Of a stretch of 58,513 nucleotides of DNA, positions 39,168 to 47,588 are shown piece after piece. This stretch comes from Candidatus Uhrbacteria bacterium (lineage in GTDB: Bacteria; Patescibacteriota; Patescibacteriia; UBA9934), in assembly GCA_003518105.1 (NCBI GenBank), contig DOZH01000006.1, forward strand, positions 1 through 58,513, read 5' to 3'. The notes beneath the pieces are model-generated. The model was not told where the DNA came from. It made no database searches and saw only the letters and a list, made by a program, of their open reading frames with translations. The position numbers and the translations under genes were made by a program. Position 1 is the stretch's first letter, and every line of letters starts with the position of its first letter.

Positions 39168-39494
39168 TTAACGGGTGAGCTTTTTGGCGGCAGGAGCAGG
39201 TGCTCCCTTCGCGGCTGGAGCGGCAGCAGCGGCTGCGGCCTTACCAGCGTGACGAACGAACTTACGAGTTGGTGAAAATTCACCAAGCTTGTGTCCAACC
39301 ATGTTCTCGACGACACGGACAGGAATGAAATCCTTACCGTTATGGACGGCGATGGTGAATCCAACCATTTCTGGTGTGATTGAACAAGCGCGGGCCCAGG
39401 TTTTGATAATGGTCTTATCGCCTTGGCGGAGCTTACCAACTTTGATGGCGAGCTTAGCGTCGACGTAAGGACCTTTTTTGATGCTACGAGACAT
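39168..39494 (-). CDS. rpsS: 30S ribosomal protein S19 (uS19)
   Basis: It has 108 residues. MSRSIKKGPYVDAKLAIKVG, TWARACSITPEMVGFTIAVHNGK and NMVGHKLGEFSPTRKFVRHAGK are diagnostic. The last ~20 residues are an Ala/Pro/Lys tail not found in E. coli S19 (92 aa). Confidence 0.97.
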   Translation of the reverse strand: MSRSIKKGPYVDAKLAIKVGKLRQGDKTIIKTWARACSITPEMVGFTIAVHNGKDFIPVRVVENMVGHKLGEFSPTRKFVRHAGKAAAAAAAPAAKGAPAPAAKKLTR

Positions 39495-39497
39495 AGA

Positions 39498-40343
39498 TTA
39501 AACGCCACTCTTCTTAGCGCCACGGCGGCGGACAATGAACTTGTCAGTGCTGGTGCGACGACGTGACTTAACACCGTGCGCTGGCTTACCCTGTGGGGTC
39601 TTAGCGTGCTTGAGACCAATGGAGTTACGAGCCTCACCACCACCGTGTGGGTGATCGACTGGGTTCATAGCCTTACCACGAACGGTTGGGCGAATAGAAC
39701 GGTGACGGGTGCGGCCGGCTTTACCCCAACGGACTAAGCGCCAGTCTGGGTTGCTGACCGTACCAATGCTGGCCATACAGGTCCTTGGGACCATGCGCAT
39801 TTCGCCACTTGGCAATTTGAGCGTGGCCATTTCACCTTCGATGGCGAGGAGCATGGCACTAGTGCCGGCACCACGAACCATCTGGGAGCCACGACCTGGC
39901 TGCAATTCAACGTTGTAAATGGTCATACCAACTGGAATCTTCTCCAGTGGGAAACGGTTACCAACGCTTGGTTCACCCTTCTCTTTCGAGCTGACGAAGA
40001 CGGCACCAACGGTGACACCTTCTGGGGCTAGGACGTAACGCTTTTCACCGTCCTTGTAGGCGACGAGAGCGATACGAGCACCGCGGTTTGGATCGTATTC
40101 GATGGTCTGAACAGTGCAAGGGATGTCGTACTTCTCTTGCTTCCAGTCGATGGTACGGATGTGACGCTTAGCACCACCACCACGATGACGAACGCTGATC
40201 TGACCACTGCTACCACGACCGGCATTCTCTTTCTTCGAGACGAGCAACTTCTTGTATGGCTCGTTGGTGGTCAAGTCTTTGAACGATTGAACGCTCGAGA
40301 CGCGACGACCAGCTGAGGTTGGTTTATAAATCTTGATTGCCAT
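39498..40343 (-). CDS. rplB: 50S ribosomal protein L2 (uL2)
   Basis: It has 281 residues. RHRGGGAKRHIRTIDWKQEKYDIP, MVRGAGTSAMLLAIEGEMATLKLPSGEMR and the peptidyl-transferase-proximal RPTVRGKAMNPVDHPHGGGEAR are diagnostic of L2. Confidence 0.98.
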   Translation of the reverse strand: MAIKIYKPTSAGRRVSSVQSFKDLTTNEPYKKLLVSKKENAGRGSSGQISVRHRGGGAKRHIRTIDWKQEKYDIPCTVQTIEYDPNRGARIALVAYKDGEKRYVLAPEGVTVGAVFVSSKEKGEPSVGNRFPLEKIPVGMTIYNVELQPGRGSQMVRGAGTSAMLLAIEGEMATLKLPSGEMRMVPRTCMASIGTVSNPDWRLVRWGKAGRTRHRSIRPTVRGKAMNPVDHPHGGGEARNSIGLKHAKTPQGKPAHGVKSRRRTSTDKFIVRRRGAKKSGV

Positions 40344-40352
40344 ACAAGGGGG

Positions 40353-40778
40353 TTAGACCGTTTCGAAGATGTCGAGGTGACTGCCCAATGGCAAGGTCAC
40401 GAGCGCCTTCTTCAGGTTATTGGTGCGACCATTGAAACGACCGAAGCGACGAGCGGTGCCACGGATGTTCATGATATTCACCTTAACTGGGGTGACGTTG
40501 TACAACTCACGAATAGCCTGCTTGACCGTGATGCGGTTGGCGTCGACGGCGACGTAGAAGGCGTAAACGTTCTTAGCGGCCAACATCGCTGACTTCTCGC
40601 TAGCAACTGGGCCGACGATGGTGCGAGCAGTGAGAACCGAGAGCGAACGAGCGGCGCGAGTGGTTTTGACAGGAGCAGTAGCTTCCACGACCTTAGCAGC
40701 TTTGACCGACTTTTTGATTGGCTTAGCAGCGGCGTCTGGAGCGTTGTCCTTTTTGGCTGTTTTCTTAAAAATTGGCAT
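40353..40778 (-). CDS. rplW: 50S ribosomal protein L23 (uL23) with N-extension
   Basis: It has 141 residues from the ATG at 40778, one base after the rplD stop. The core (GPVASEKSAMLAAKNVYAFYVAVDANRITVKQAI then RGTARRFGRFNGRTNNLKKALVTL) is L23. The first ~50 residues are a Lys/Ala-rich extension (KKTAKKDNAPDAAAKPIKKS) beyond the usual ~95 residues. Confidence 0.95.
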   Translation of the reverse strand: MPIFKKTAKKDNAPDAAAKPIKKSVKAAKVVEATAPVKTTRAARSLSVLTARTIVGPVASEKSAMLAAKNVYAFYVAVDANRITVKQAIRELYNVTPVKVNIMNIRGTARRFGRFNGRTNNLKKALVTLPLGSHLDIFETV

Positions 40779-40779
40779 A

Positions 40780-41412
40780 TTACGAGGCAAAGGTTTCCGT
40801 CATCGCGGCCAAACCGGCAGCTGACACGATCAGGAAACGATACTTGACGATGTCGCGGACGTTGAGACTACCAGCGCGGATGATTTCCGTTCCTTCGATA
40901 TTCTTAGCGGCGCGGGCCATCATTTCTTCACCCGGGGCCAACACGAGCAAGGCGGACTGCTTGGCACCTGGCAAGGCCTGGCGCATAGCGGCGACCAACT
41001 TGGTCTTGGCGGCTGGCAAGGTGAAATCCTTGACGGCGATCAGGGCACTGTCTTGAACCTTGTCGGTTAGGACCATGCAGAGAGCCAAACGCTTAGTGCT
41101 CTTGTTAACTTTGAGGGTGTAGACGCGATCCTTGATTGGACCGAAGGTGACACCACCACCCGACCAGATTGGTGAACGGGAGGAACCGTGACGAGCACGA
41201 CCGGTGCCCTTCTGACGCCATGGCTTCTTACCACCACCGCGGACTTCACTGCGGTCTTTGGTGTGGGCGAGGACCTGACGGCTGTTAGCATCTTGAGCGA
41301 CAATCACGGAGTGAATGACGCTCTTTTTTGGTTTGACGGCAAAGAGTGCGTCGGACAGGGTAAGCTGACCGGCTGACGAGCCATCGAGATTATAGAGGTT
41401 TACTTCTGCCAT
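40780..41412 (-). CDS. rplD: 50S ribosomal protein L4 (uL4)
   Basis: It has 210 residues. HTKDRSEVRGGGKKPWRQKGTGRARHGSSRSPIWSGGG is the conserved tunnel loop, and GPIKDRVYTLKVNKSTKRLAL follows. The start overlaps the rplC 3' end by 13 bases. Confidence 0.97.
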   Translation of the reverse strand: MAEVNLYNLDGSSAGQLTLSDALFAVKPKKSVIHSVIVAQDANSRQVLAHTKDRSEVRGGGKKPWRQKGTGRARHGSSRSPIWSGGGVTFGPIKDRVYTLKVNKSTKRLALCMVLTDKVQDSALIAVKDFTLPAAKTKLVAAMRQALPGAKQSALLVLAPGEEMMARAAKNIEGTEIIRAGSLNVRDIVKYRFLIVSAAGLAAMTETFAS

Positions 41413-42023
41413 ACATTTCCTTCAGTGGCGAATATCGTGATAGCACTGTTACGTGCTCCAGGAATGGCACCTTTGATAGCGATAATGTTCTTTTCCACGT
41501 CGATCGACACAACTTCGAGGTTCTTGACCGTGACCCGATTGCCACCCATGCGGCCGGCCATGCGCATTCCTTTGAACACGCGCTGGATGCCACCGGCTCC
41601 AATGGAACCGGACTTACGCAATTGGTCTTTGTGACCGTGCGTAGAAGGGTGACCGCGGAAGCCGTGACGTTTGACCACACCCTGGAAACCACGACCCTTG
41701 GCCGTACCCACGATGTTGACCATGTCGCCCAGGGCGAACACGTTAGCGTCTAGCTTAGCTCCACGTTCGACCGTTTCGCCCTCAGCGAGAGGAAACTCTT
41801 GAGTTTCACGGAAGTTGCCAAGATCTCCGAACTGTCCTTGTTGTGCCTTGTTGAGGAGGTGACGAGTGCCGAACCCGAGGACCATCGTAGTTTTGCCGTT
41901 AGGCGAAACGCGTGTGGCGACCACGGTGCAAGGACCAGCCTCTACCAAGGTGACTGGGATAACGTTGCCGTTGTCCGCAAACACCTGTGACATGGCGATT
42001 TTTTTACCGAGAAGTACCTTCAT
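41400..42023 (-). CDS. rplC: 50S ribosomal protein L3 (uL3)
   Basis: It has 207 residues from the ATG at 42023 (MKVLLGKKIAMSQVFADNG). GTAKGRGFQGVVKRHGFRGHPSTHGHKDQLRKSGSIGAGG is the conserved core loop. The family starts at this Met, so the eight upstream codons are excluded. About 300 nt of structured sequence separate it from rpsJ. Confidence 0.96.
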   Translation of the reverse strand: MKVLLGKKIAMSQVFADNGNVIPVTLVEAGPCTVVATRVSPNGKTTMVLGFGTRHLLNKAQQGQFGDLGNFRETQEFPLAEGETVERGAKLDANVFALGDMVNIVGTAKGRGFQGVVKRHGFRGHPSTHGHKDQLRKSGSIGAGGIQRVFKGMRMAGRMGGNRVTVKNLEVVSIDVEKNIIAIKGAIPGARNSAITIFATEGNVWQK

Positions 42024-42320
42024 AAAGTGAGTCAACCGTTGGAGCACTTAAGGTTGGGGGGCCTGATAACGAAAAAGCGTGAAGTTGCATTAAAATGCAG
42101 CTTCCGCCTTCAGCAGTTACCCTTCCTAAAATTGCTGTCGGTCTTTGATTAATCTGAGTTGTAAAACTTCTAGAACACTCTCGCGAAGCTGCGGTAAGGT
42201 TTTCTCACGGTGAGATCTTTCTTTCCGGTTCACTATTGAGTGGGATGTCCGAGCCTCCGTGCTGTGCTCGCCCTAAATATTCAGGAGTCGAGGACATGAC
42301 GGAGGCTCGGACGGGTAAAA
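42024..42320 (-). promoter_or_regulatory. Structured rpsJ-rplC spacer
   Basis: Directly after the rpsJ stop, GTCCGAGCCTCCGT (42247-42260) and ACGGAGGCTCGGAC (42299-42312) form a perfect 14-bp stem with inner CTCG/CGAG. A GAAG.TGCAT/ATGCA.CTTC hairpin lies at 42081-42104 and a TCTCAC/GTGAGA hairpin near 42205. No strong terminator is visible. The S10-L3 gap is normally short, so this may be a leader for the rplC operon, perhaps for L4-type autoregulation, or a processing site. No gene is visible in it. Confidence 0.6.
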
Positions 42321-42665
42321 TTACATTTTGATTTCGATGTCGACGCCGGCTGGCAAGTTGAGTGACATGAGGGCGTCGATGGTGCGCTCTGTTGGACCGA
42401 CAATGTCGATGATGCGCTTGTGGATACGCATTTCGTACTGGTCGCGGGAAGTCTTGTCGATGAAGGTTGAACGGTTCACCGTGTAGCGACGTCGTTCCGT
42501 AGGCAATGGCACTGGACCAATGACCGTAGCACCAGAACGGATGGCCGTTTTGATGATGGTGTCCGTGGCGGTGTCGATGATCTTGTGATCATAGGCCTTG
42601 ATACGGATACGAATGCGCTGTTTAGGAGCTTCCGCTTCAGTAGTTGTCTTTTTGGTGTCAGTCAT
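42321..42665 (-). CDS. rpsJ: 30S ribosomal protein S10 (uS10)
   Basis: It has 114 residues. RIRIRIKAYDHKIIDTATDTIIKTAIRSGATVIGPVPLPT and KRIIDIVGPTERTIDALMSLNLPAGVDIEIKM are S10. A ~17-residue acidic/Lys N-terminal stretch precedes the core. It follows tuf by 28 bases. Confidence 0.97.
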   Translation of the reverse strand: MTDTKKTTTEAEAPKQRIRIRIKAYDHKIIDTATDTIIKTAIRSGATVIGPVPLPTERRRYTVNRSTFIDKTSRDQYEMRIHKRIIDIVGPTERTIDALMSLNLPAGVDIEIKM

Positions 42666-42693
42666 AAGAGCAAAGAAAGAACAAGGTAACTAA

Positions 42694-43884
42694 TTACTCA
42701 ATGATTTTGACAACCACACCAGCGCCGACGGTACGGCCACCTTCGCGGATAGCGAAGCGCATCTTGTCTTCCAAGGCGACTGGGTTGATGAGGGTAACGG
42801 TACAGTTGACGGTGTCACCTGGCATAACCATTTCGGTGCCTTCTGGAAGGGTGATTTCACCAGTTACGTCCGTAGTACGGATGTAGAACTGTGGCTTGTA
42901 GCCCTTGAAGAATGGCTTGTGACGACCACCTTCTTCCTTGGTCAAAGCGATGATTTCAGCTTCGAACTTGGTGTGTGGCTTGACCGAACCTGGTTTGGCC
43001 AAAACCTGACCGCGCTGTACGTCTTCCTTCTTAATACCACGGATCAAGATACCAGCGTTGTCGCCAGCCATACCGGAATCCAAAGACTTGTTAAACATTT
43101 CGATACCAGTAACGGTGGTCTTGGCGGTGTCGACGATACCGACGATTTCTACTTCTTCACCAACCTTGATCTGACCGCGCTCGATACGACCGGTAACGAC
43201 GGTACCACGACCTTCAATGGAGAAGACGTCTTCGATAGGCATCAAGAAAGTCTTGTCGAGGTCGCGGACTGGTTCTGGGACGTAGGCGTCCAAAGCGTCC
43301 AAAAGGTCGCGGATTGGCTTGCTGGCAACTTCGTCAGCTGGAGCGGCCAAGGCCTTGGAGGAAGAACCGCGGATCACAGGAACGGTGTCGCCTGGGAAAT
43401 CGTACTTCTTCAAAAGGTCGCGAACTTCCTGTTCGACGAGGTCGATAAGTTCTGGGTCGTCAACCATGTCAACCTTGTTCAAGTAGACAACGATAGTTGG
43501 CACACCAACCTGCTTGGCCAAAAGAATGTGCTCGCGGGTCTGTGGCATTGGACCGTCAGCAGCAGAAACTACGAGAATAGCGGCGTCCATCTGGGCAGCA
43601 CCAGTGATCATGTTCTTCACATAGTCAGCGTGGCCTGGACAGTCGACGTGAGCGTAGTGACGCTTGGCAGTCTCGTATTCACAGTGGGCGGTAGAAATAG
43701 TGATACCGCGGGCCTTGGATTCAGGTGATTTGTCCAAACCGTCCATGCCCTTTGTAGAGGCAGAGTTACCCATAGCTGCGGCTACCGCCAAAATAGCTGC
43801 CGTAGTGGTGGTCTTTCCGTGGTCGACGTGACCAATGGTACCAACGTTAACGTGCGGTTTTGCTCGGGAGAACTGTTCGGCCAT
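42694..43884 (-). CDS. tuf: Elongation factor Tu
   Basis: EF-Tu delivers aminoacyl-tRNA to the ribosome. It has 396 residues. G1 is GTIGHVDHGKTTTTAAI, switch I is ARGITISTAHCEYET, G3 is HVDCPGHADYVKNM, and G4 is YLNKVDMVDD. The C-terminal domain ends FAIREGGRTVGAGVVVKIIE. It starts the tuf-S10 cluster behind a clear promoter. Confidence 0.98.
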   Translation of the reverse strand: MAEQFSRAKPHVNVGTIGHVDHGKTTTTAAILAVAAAMGNSASTKGMDGLDKSPESKARGITISTAHCEYETAKRHYAHVDCPGHADYVKNMITGAAQMDAAILVVSAADGPMPQTREHILLAKQVGVPTIVVYLNKVDMVDDPELIDLVEQEVRDLLKKYDFPGDTVPVIRGSSSKALAAPADEVASKPIRDLLDALDAYVPEPVRDLDKTFLMPIEDVFSIEGRGTVVTGRIERGQIKVGEEVEIVGIVDTAKTTVTGIEMFNKSLDSGMAGDNAGILIRGIKKEDVQRGQVLAKPGSVKPHTKFEAEIIALTKEEGGRHKPFFKGYKPQFYIRTTDVTGEITLPEGTEMVMPGDTVNCTVTLINPVALEDKMRFAIREGGRTVGAGVVVKIIE

Positions 43885-43953
43885 AGAAAGGTGGGCGGTC
43901 AGGAGACCTTAAATGTGAGGGATTAAAGGATTTCTTGTAAAGTACGTGGCAGG

Positions 43954-43982
43954 AGTATAGCAAAAGCTTACATTTTATGCAA
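43954..43982 (-). promoter_or_regulatory. tuf promoter
   Basis: On the minus strand TTGCAT (43977-43982), 17 bp, TATACT (43954-43959) in the extended form TGCTATACT. The 5' leader to the tuf ATG at 43884 is about 65 nt. Confidence 0.8.
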
Positions 43983-44008
43983 GGGCTTTGCTGTGTTCAG
44001 GCTGACCT

Positions 44009-44557
44009 CTAAAGTGGTTCGAGGTAGAACTGCTCTTCCCCGCCGTTATTTTTGGCTTGAGCAAGCGGTTGACGGGGCGGTTCTGGGGGTCGAGTTGGAG
44101 GTGACAATGGCGTATTGACGACTGACCGAGGTTCAGCTCGTGGCTCAGCCTGCGGAACGGGACGAGGCTCGGGGCGCGGCTCGGGTTCGTAGCGAGGACT
44201 GGGGCTAGGCTCGATGATTTCGAGGACTGGTGCAGCTGGCTGGGCTAGAAAGATTGGGTCGATCTCGATTTCCCCGATTTCCTCTTCCCCTTCCGCCTGG
44301 AACTCGACCTCGACCTCCGGTTCAGCCTCCACCTCGGCTGAGCGACCATGCGGATGGCTATGACCGGCGTGGTCATGTTCGGCCTCGAGCTCAGCCATCT
44401 CCCCTTCATCCGGGCCCAAAAAGCCGTTGACCAAGGCCTCGTACTGCTCAAACGGGAGAATGACTAGTGGTTCCCCACCGGTTTGATCGGTCACGATCAG
44501 TCTATCCCCCGTCCGCCTAGCAAACCGCAAGAGTTTCTGGAATTGGTCATTGGCCAT
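44009..44557 (-). CDS. Hypothetical protein with Pro/Glu-rich tail
   Basis: The function is unknown. It has 182 residues from the ATG at 44557. The N-terminal ~50 residues (ANDQFQKLLRFARRTGDRLIVTD and EPLVILPFEQYEALV) form a compact domain reminiscent of Phd/YefM-like folds. The rest is acidic (EVEAEPEVEVEFQAEGEEEIGEIEI), then Pro/Glu/Arg-rich (PRYEPEPRPEPRPVPQAEPR), and predicted to be disordered. It lies upstream of tuf in the same direction. Confidence 0.75.
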   Translation of the reverse strand: MANDQFQKLLRFARRTGDRLIVTDQTGGEPLVILPFEQYEALVNGFLGPDEGEMAELEAEHDHAGHSHPHGRSAEVEAEPEVEVEFQAEGEEEIGEIEIDPIFLAQPAAPVLEIIEPSPSPRYEPEPRPEPRPVPQAEPRAEPRSVVNTPLSPPTRPPEPPRQPLAQAKNNGGEEQFYLEPL

Positions 44558-44627
44558 ATGAGGCCATCTTAGTACGATGGGCCGGAATGTCAAAACCGAG
44601 GCACGAGGCCCCGGCTTCTTCTACTGA

Positions 44628-45656
44628 CTATGCCTCGTAATCAGATAATTTTTCTCCACTTTTTTCTTCGACTGTCTGCAAGGCACTAGCTGCGGCTGCT
44701 CTCCGCTTCTGAGTTAATGAACGCTCGTCAAGACCATTAGCCACAAGCAATTCTTGTATCTTACGTTTCACAGAATCACTGTCAAGTCCCTGTTGAACAA
44801 GTGCGTCTAGTGTTAAATCGTGAGCTTCACTCTTTAGGGCATAGGCCCGATTGGCGAGACCTTGGAGTTGAGCTGCTTCTTTAAGAAGTGCGATCATTCT
44901 TGGGTCTTGATTTACGAGATCATTCACCTTGTTCTCAAAGTCGCGAGCTTGCCTTAACTCTAATGTATCCTCAGCTCTACTATCTGTAAGATGATAGGCG
45001 CTATCGCCATAAAATTGCTCTACCGCTTGAAAGGCAGGATGTGAAGTGTTGCCCTCTAGTTGCTGTGGGGTGCTGAACCTTTCGCCGGTACGTTTACTTG
45101 CGAGAAGGGCATCGACAAACCGGGTGACTATTTGGTCAGCAACCGCTGTTGTTACTTCTGTCGGGACCTCCCATGTTTGCCTAAAAACAGCGCTCTTGTC
45201 ATTATCACCATACCGCCAATCATGAATAGTCTCTTCAAGAGCAGCACGACGTTCCCCTTCTTTGATTTTTGCAAGGTAAAGCGGATGCTGCTCGATACCT
45301 TCAGCTAAAGCTAACAGGTCAGCTGGCTGCCAGTTCTCATAAGCATTTTTTTCTCCCTCCGATATTCCCTTAGCCGATACTCCCTTTTCTGCTATTTCTC
45401 TAAGTTTCTTAATTTTCTCGCCGAAGCCCCCAGTATTCCAAACTGCGATACCAGGTGTTACGTGCGGTGCTTTATTAAGCTCGGCGAGTAATTCAGCAGC
45501 TTTCATCTGAAAATCAGCCGGGCGACCTTCGCTATCTGGTAAAATTGCTAATACTTCGTTGGGGATTGCGTTGTCTGGATAATGATATTTATGATTATCG
45601 ACTAAATCAGGATCACGGTTTGGTATGCCTTCTCTCTTACCTTCACTTTTCTTCAT
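44628..45656 (-). CDS. Hypothetical helical protein, ~342 aa
   Basis: I do not recognise this protein. The chosen ATG at 45656 begins MKKSEGKREGIPNRDPDL. An in-frame ATG at 45686 and a TTG further up are alternatives. It has no signal sequence from that start. It is long, charged and helical, with a coiled-coil-like C-terminal half (LLKEAAQLQGLANRAYALKSEAHDLTLDALVQQ). Its length and mild AT richness fit an accessory gene. Context gives no clue to function. Confidence 0.7.
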   Translation of the reverse strand: MKKSEGKREGIPNRDPDLVDNHKYHYPDNAIPNEVLAILPDSEGRPADFQMKAAELLAELNKAPHVTPGIAVWNTGGFGEKIKKLREIAEKGVSAKGISEGEKNAYENWQPADLLALAEGIEQHPLYLAKIKEGERRAALEETIHDWRYGDNDKSAVFRQTWEVPTEVTTAVADQIVTRFVDALLASKRTGERFSTPQQLEGNTSHPAFQAVEQFYGDSAYHLTDSRAEDTLELRQARDFENKVNDLVNQDPRMIALLKEAAQLQGLANRAYALKSEAHDLTLDALVQQGLDSDSVKRKIQELLVANGLDERSLTQKRRAAAASALQTVEEKSGEKLSDYEA

Positions 45657-45754
45657 ACAACAACTAAAGATTAAACTTGTTAACATTTTCTCATGTACAC
45701 CCCCCCAATACAAGGTTCCCTGGGGATAAACGAAAGTGGCAGCAGTGAATTAAA

Positions 45755-46234
45755 CTAAAGTTTAGGGGCTATTCTAATACCCTCCGCAATCTGAAGGATG
45801 TGAGCTTTGGGGACGAGATAAGTGGGATAAGTAAGGCCGTCGACGAGGGTGACTTTTTGCTTGGCGAGGTGTTCCGTTTCGGCGTCGACCAAAAATTTAA
45901 GGCCGAAGAGACTGATTTTTACTTTAACTTGGACGTTATGTGACCAGGAGCCGATGAACTCCCAATCGTGAATGGCCTGACGTTGAGCGTTGGTGAGAAG
46001 CCAGAGGGTACCAGTGACGCGACTGGAGGGTTCTTTGACGATGCCATAGGAGACAAAGCTGTCGCCCCACGCCCGACGCAGCAGACGCTGAACTTTTTTG
46101 GGGATGTCGTTTAGTTGCTGGACACATAAATGCCAGCCATCGAGAGAAGCTGGTAAGTGTAAGGCGGAACGGCCAGTGATTGCCTTAATGACTGTTGCGT
46201 CGCGATTAGCACCAAAGCCGAAGTAGAGTTTCAT
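45755..46234 (-). CDS. Gamma-glutamylcyclotransferase-like protein
   Basis: The 159-residue protein opens MKLYFGFGANRDATVIKAITG, close to the YGSN motif of GGCT/AIG2-like proteins. VSYGIVKEPSSRVTGTLWLLTNAQRQAIHDWE matches the family's GxVWxL region and catalytic-Glu area. The enzyme fold releases 5-oxoproline from gamma-glutamyl compounds. The exact substrate is unknown, and the Asn and Gly replacements in the first motif leave activity uncertain. Confidence 0.7.
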   Translation of the reverse strand: MKLYFGFGANRDATVIKAITGRSALHLPASLDGWHLCVQQLNDIPKKVQRLLRRAWGDSFVSYGIVKEPSSRVTGTLWLLTNAQRQAIHDWEFIGSWSHNVQVKVKISLFGLKFLVDAETEHLAKQKVTLVDGLTYPTYLVPKAHILQIAEGIRIAPKL

Positions 46235-46332
46235 AGGCCTGTATTGTCCCCTGTCGCAAAAAGTAACGCAACAAGTTGTGGGGATAAACGAGGAACCGTG
46301 CTAGACTGATATTAGAAGTAATTTATAGCCCT

Positions 46333-47097
46333 ATGGATAAGCAAAATAATTGGGCAGTAGCAGGCGGAATGGTGGTAATCGTAGGGGTGATTATCGCGAT
46401 CGTGCTAATGACAAGAACGTCGTTAGAGCCAGATGGCAAAGGTGACTACCCAACAAACGTGGTTGATGAGACTACAACTGGCGGTGCTGTGAAAGAGGAT
46501 CAACAGCCTGAGGTTACAGGAACGGTCTACGAAAATGCGAAGTTGAGTATTACTGTGCCAGTAGGTTGGACGGCCAGCGAAGTAATAACCAACGTCGACA
46601 GCAAATCAGATGGCGCGACCACAAAATTAAATCCGTCCGCGGTGAATATCACTAATGGCAAGTGGATTCTCTACATCAACGTCGACGCTAGCCAAGCCAG
46701 TGGTGTGGAAGGCGGACGGTTTGCGGAGATTGCTATGGGTGCGCCGAGCGTTGATGCGGTGGTGACTGTGCAACCGAATGAATGTGGCCAGACGACCAGG
46801 ACGCCGGCCTTTGATAACTACACCCGTGTTGACTATACGATTAACTATAGCTTAGCCAACGACGTTTGTAAGGCGCCGACTAATAGAACGACTGTTTGGT
46901 TCTTCTCGTATTTGACGAGTCCGGGCAATGGCTACTTTAATGATTACGTGCCAGGTCAGAATCCTGGCTTGGTCGTGACGATGGCGTATAACGACACGGT
47001 CGTGAATGACTTCCCTGTTGCTGAATCAGATGAACTGACCGTAGCGCTTAAGGAAATGACGGATATTGCGAGTACGTTGAAGGTGAAGAATCGCTAG
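46333..47097 (+). CDS. Membrane-anchored secreted protein, 254 aa
   Basis: I do not recognise the family. A single N-terminal transmembrane segment (WAVAGGMVVIVGVIIAIVLM) anchors a soluble outer domain. A flexible linker (GDYPTNVVDETTTGGAVKEDQQPE) leads to a beta-rich domain with YENAKLSITVPVGWTASEV, resembling the PsbP-like/lipoprotein folds frequent in CPR. Two cysteines (NECGQ, DVCKA) may form a disulfide. It stands alone between convergent and divergent neighbours and ends at a strong terminator. Confidence 0.75.
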   Translation: MDKQNNWAVAGGMVVIVGVIIAIVLMTRTSLEPDGKGDYPTNVVDETTTGGAVKEDQQPEVTGTVYENAKLSITVPVGWTASEVITNVDSKSDGATTKLNPSAVNITNGKWILYINVDASQASGVEGGRFAEIAMGAPSVDAVVTVQPNECGQTTRTPAFDNYTRVDYTINYSLANDVCKAPTNRTTVWFFSYLTSPGNGYFNDYVPGQNPGLVVTMAYNDTVVNDFPVAESDELTVALKEMTDIASTLKVKNR

Positions 47098-47108
47098 ATG
47101 ACAAATTA

Positions 47109-47147
47109 AATTCACGTCCCGGACGAGCCTCGTCCGGGACGTGAATT
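47109..47147. terminator. Strong bidirectional terminator
   Basis: A 17-bp perfect stem (AATTCACGTCCCGGACG with CGTCCGGGACGTGAATT) surrounds a short loop and is followed by GTTTT on the plus strand and by TTAATTT on the minus strand. It serves the 46333 gene and the convergent 47151 gene. Confidence 0.92.
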
Positions 47148-47150
47148 GTT

Positions 47151-47567
47151 TTAGTGAGCGATGGCAGCGAGAGCCCTGGCTTGCTGGGCTGGCGTGCGGT
47201 GTTCCGCAGTGAAGGTTTCGGATACGAGGAGATCTGCAGCGTCGTCGTGTTGTTTGCTGGCGAGGTGGATGGCGTCAAGGATAGCGTCGAGCTCGGCGAG
47301 CTGGGACGCGATGGCATATTGCTTGACGTTGTGAATTTCTTGCGACATGTCATGAAGTGATGAACTATCAAGGTGGCGGCCGTCGGCGAAAGCGGTGAAG
47401 ACTGGTTGCAGGCGTTGTAGTTTGGCGATGTGTGACTTGTCGATATACTGCGCGATGATAGCTGGGATGATACTGTCAGCGATATGGCTGGCGTGTTTGG
47501 CGATGGCGACTAGGCGTTCGTGACGAGCAGGGTCGGGTTGTTCGGGCTGTGCGCATGAATGCATCAT
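47151..47567 (-). CDS. Hypothetical protein, paralogous tail
   Basis: I do not recognise the family. The ATG at 47567 lies eight bases after a -10 (TAGAAT), which fits a leaderless start. The longer frame from 47585 would overlap the promoter. The C-terminal ~40 residues (SKQHDDAADLLVSETFTAEH) match the C-terminus of the next gene upstream (AKQYDDASALLDSETFAARH). The two genes therefore share a helical domain, perhaps a partner-binding unit. It lies 21 bases after the 47589 gene. Confidence 0.7.
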   Translation of the reverse strand: MMHSCAQPEQPDPARHERLVAIAKHASHIADSIIPAIIAQYIDKSHIAKLQRLQPVFTAFADGRHLDSSSLHDMSQEIHNVKQYAIASQLAELDAILDAIHLASKQHDDAADLLVSETFTAEHRTPAQQARALAAIAH

Positions 47568-47588
47568 ATGGATAGATTCTACCATATA

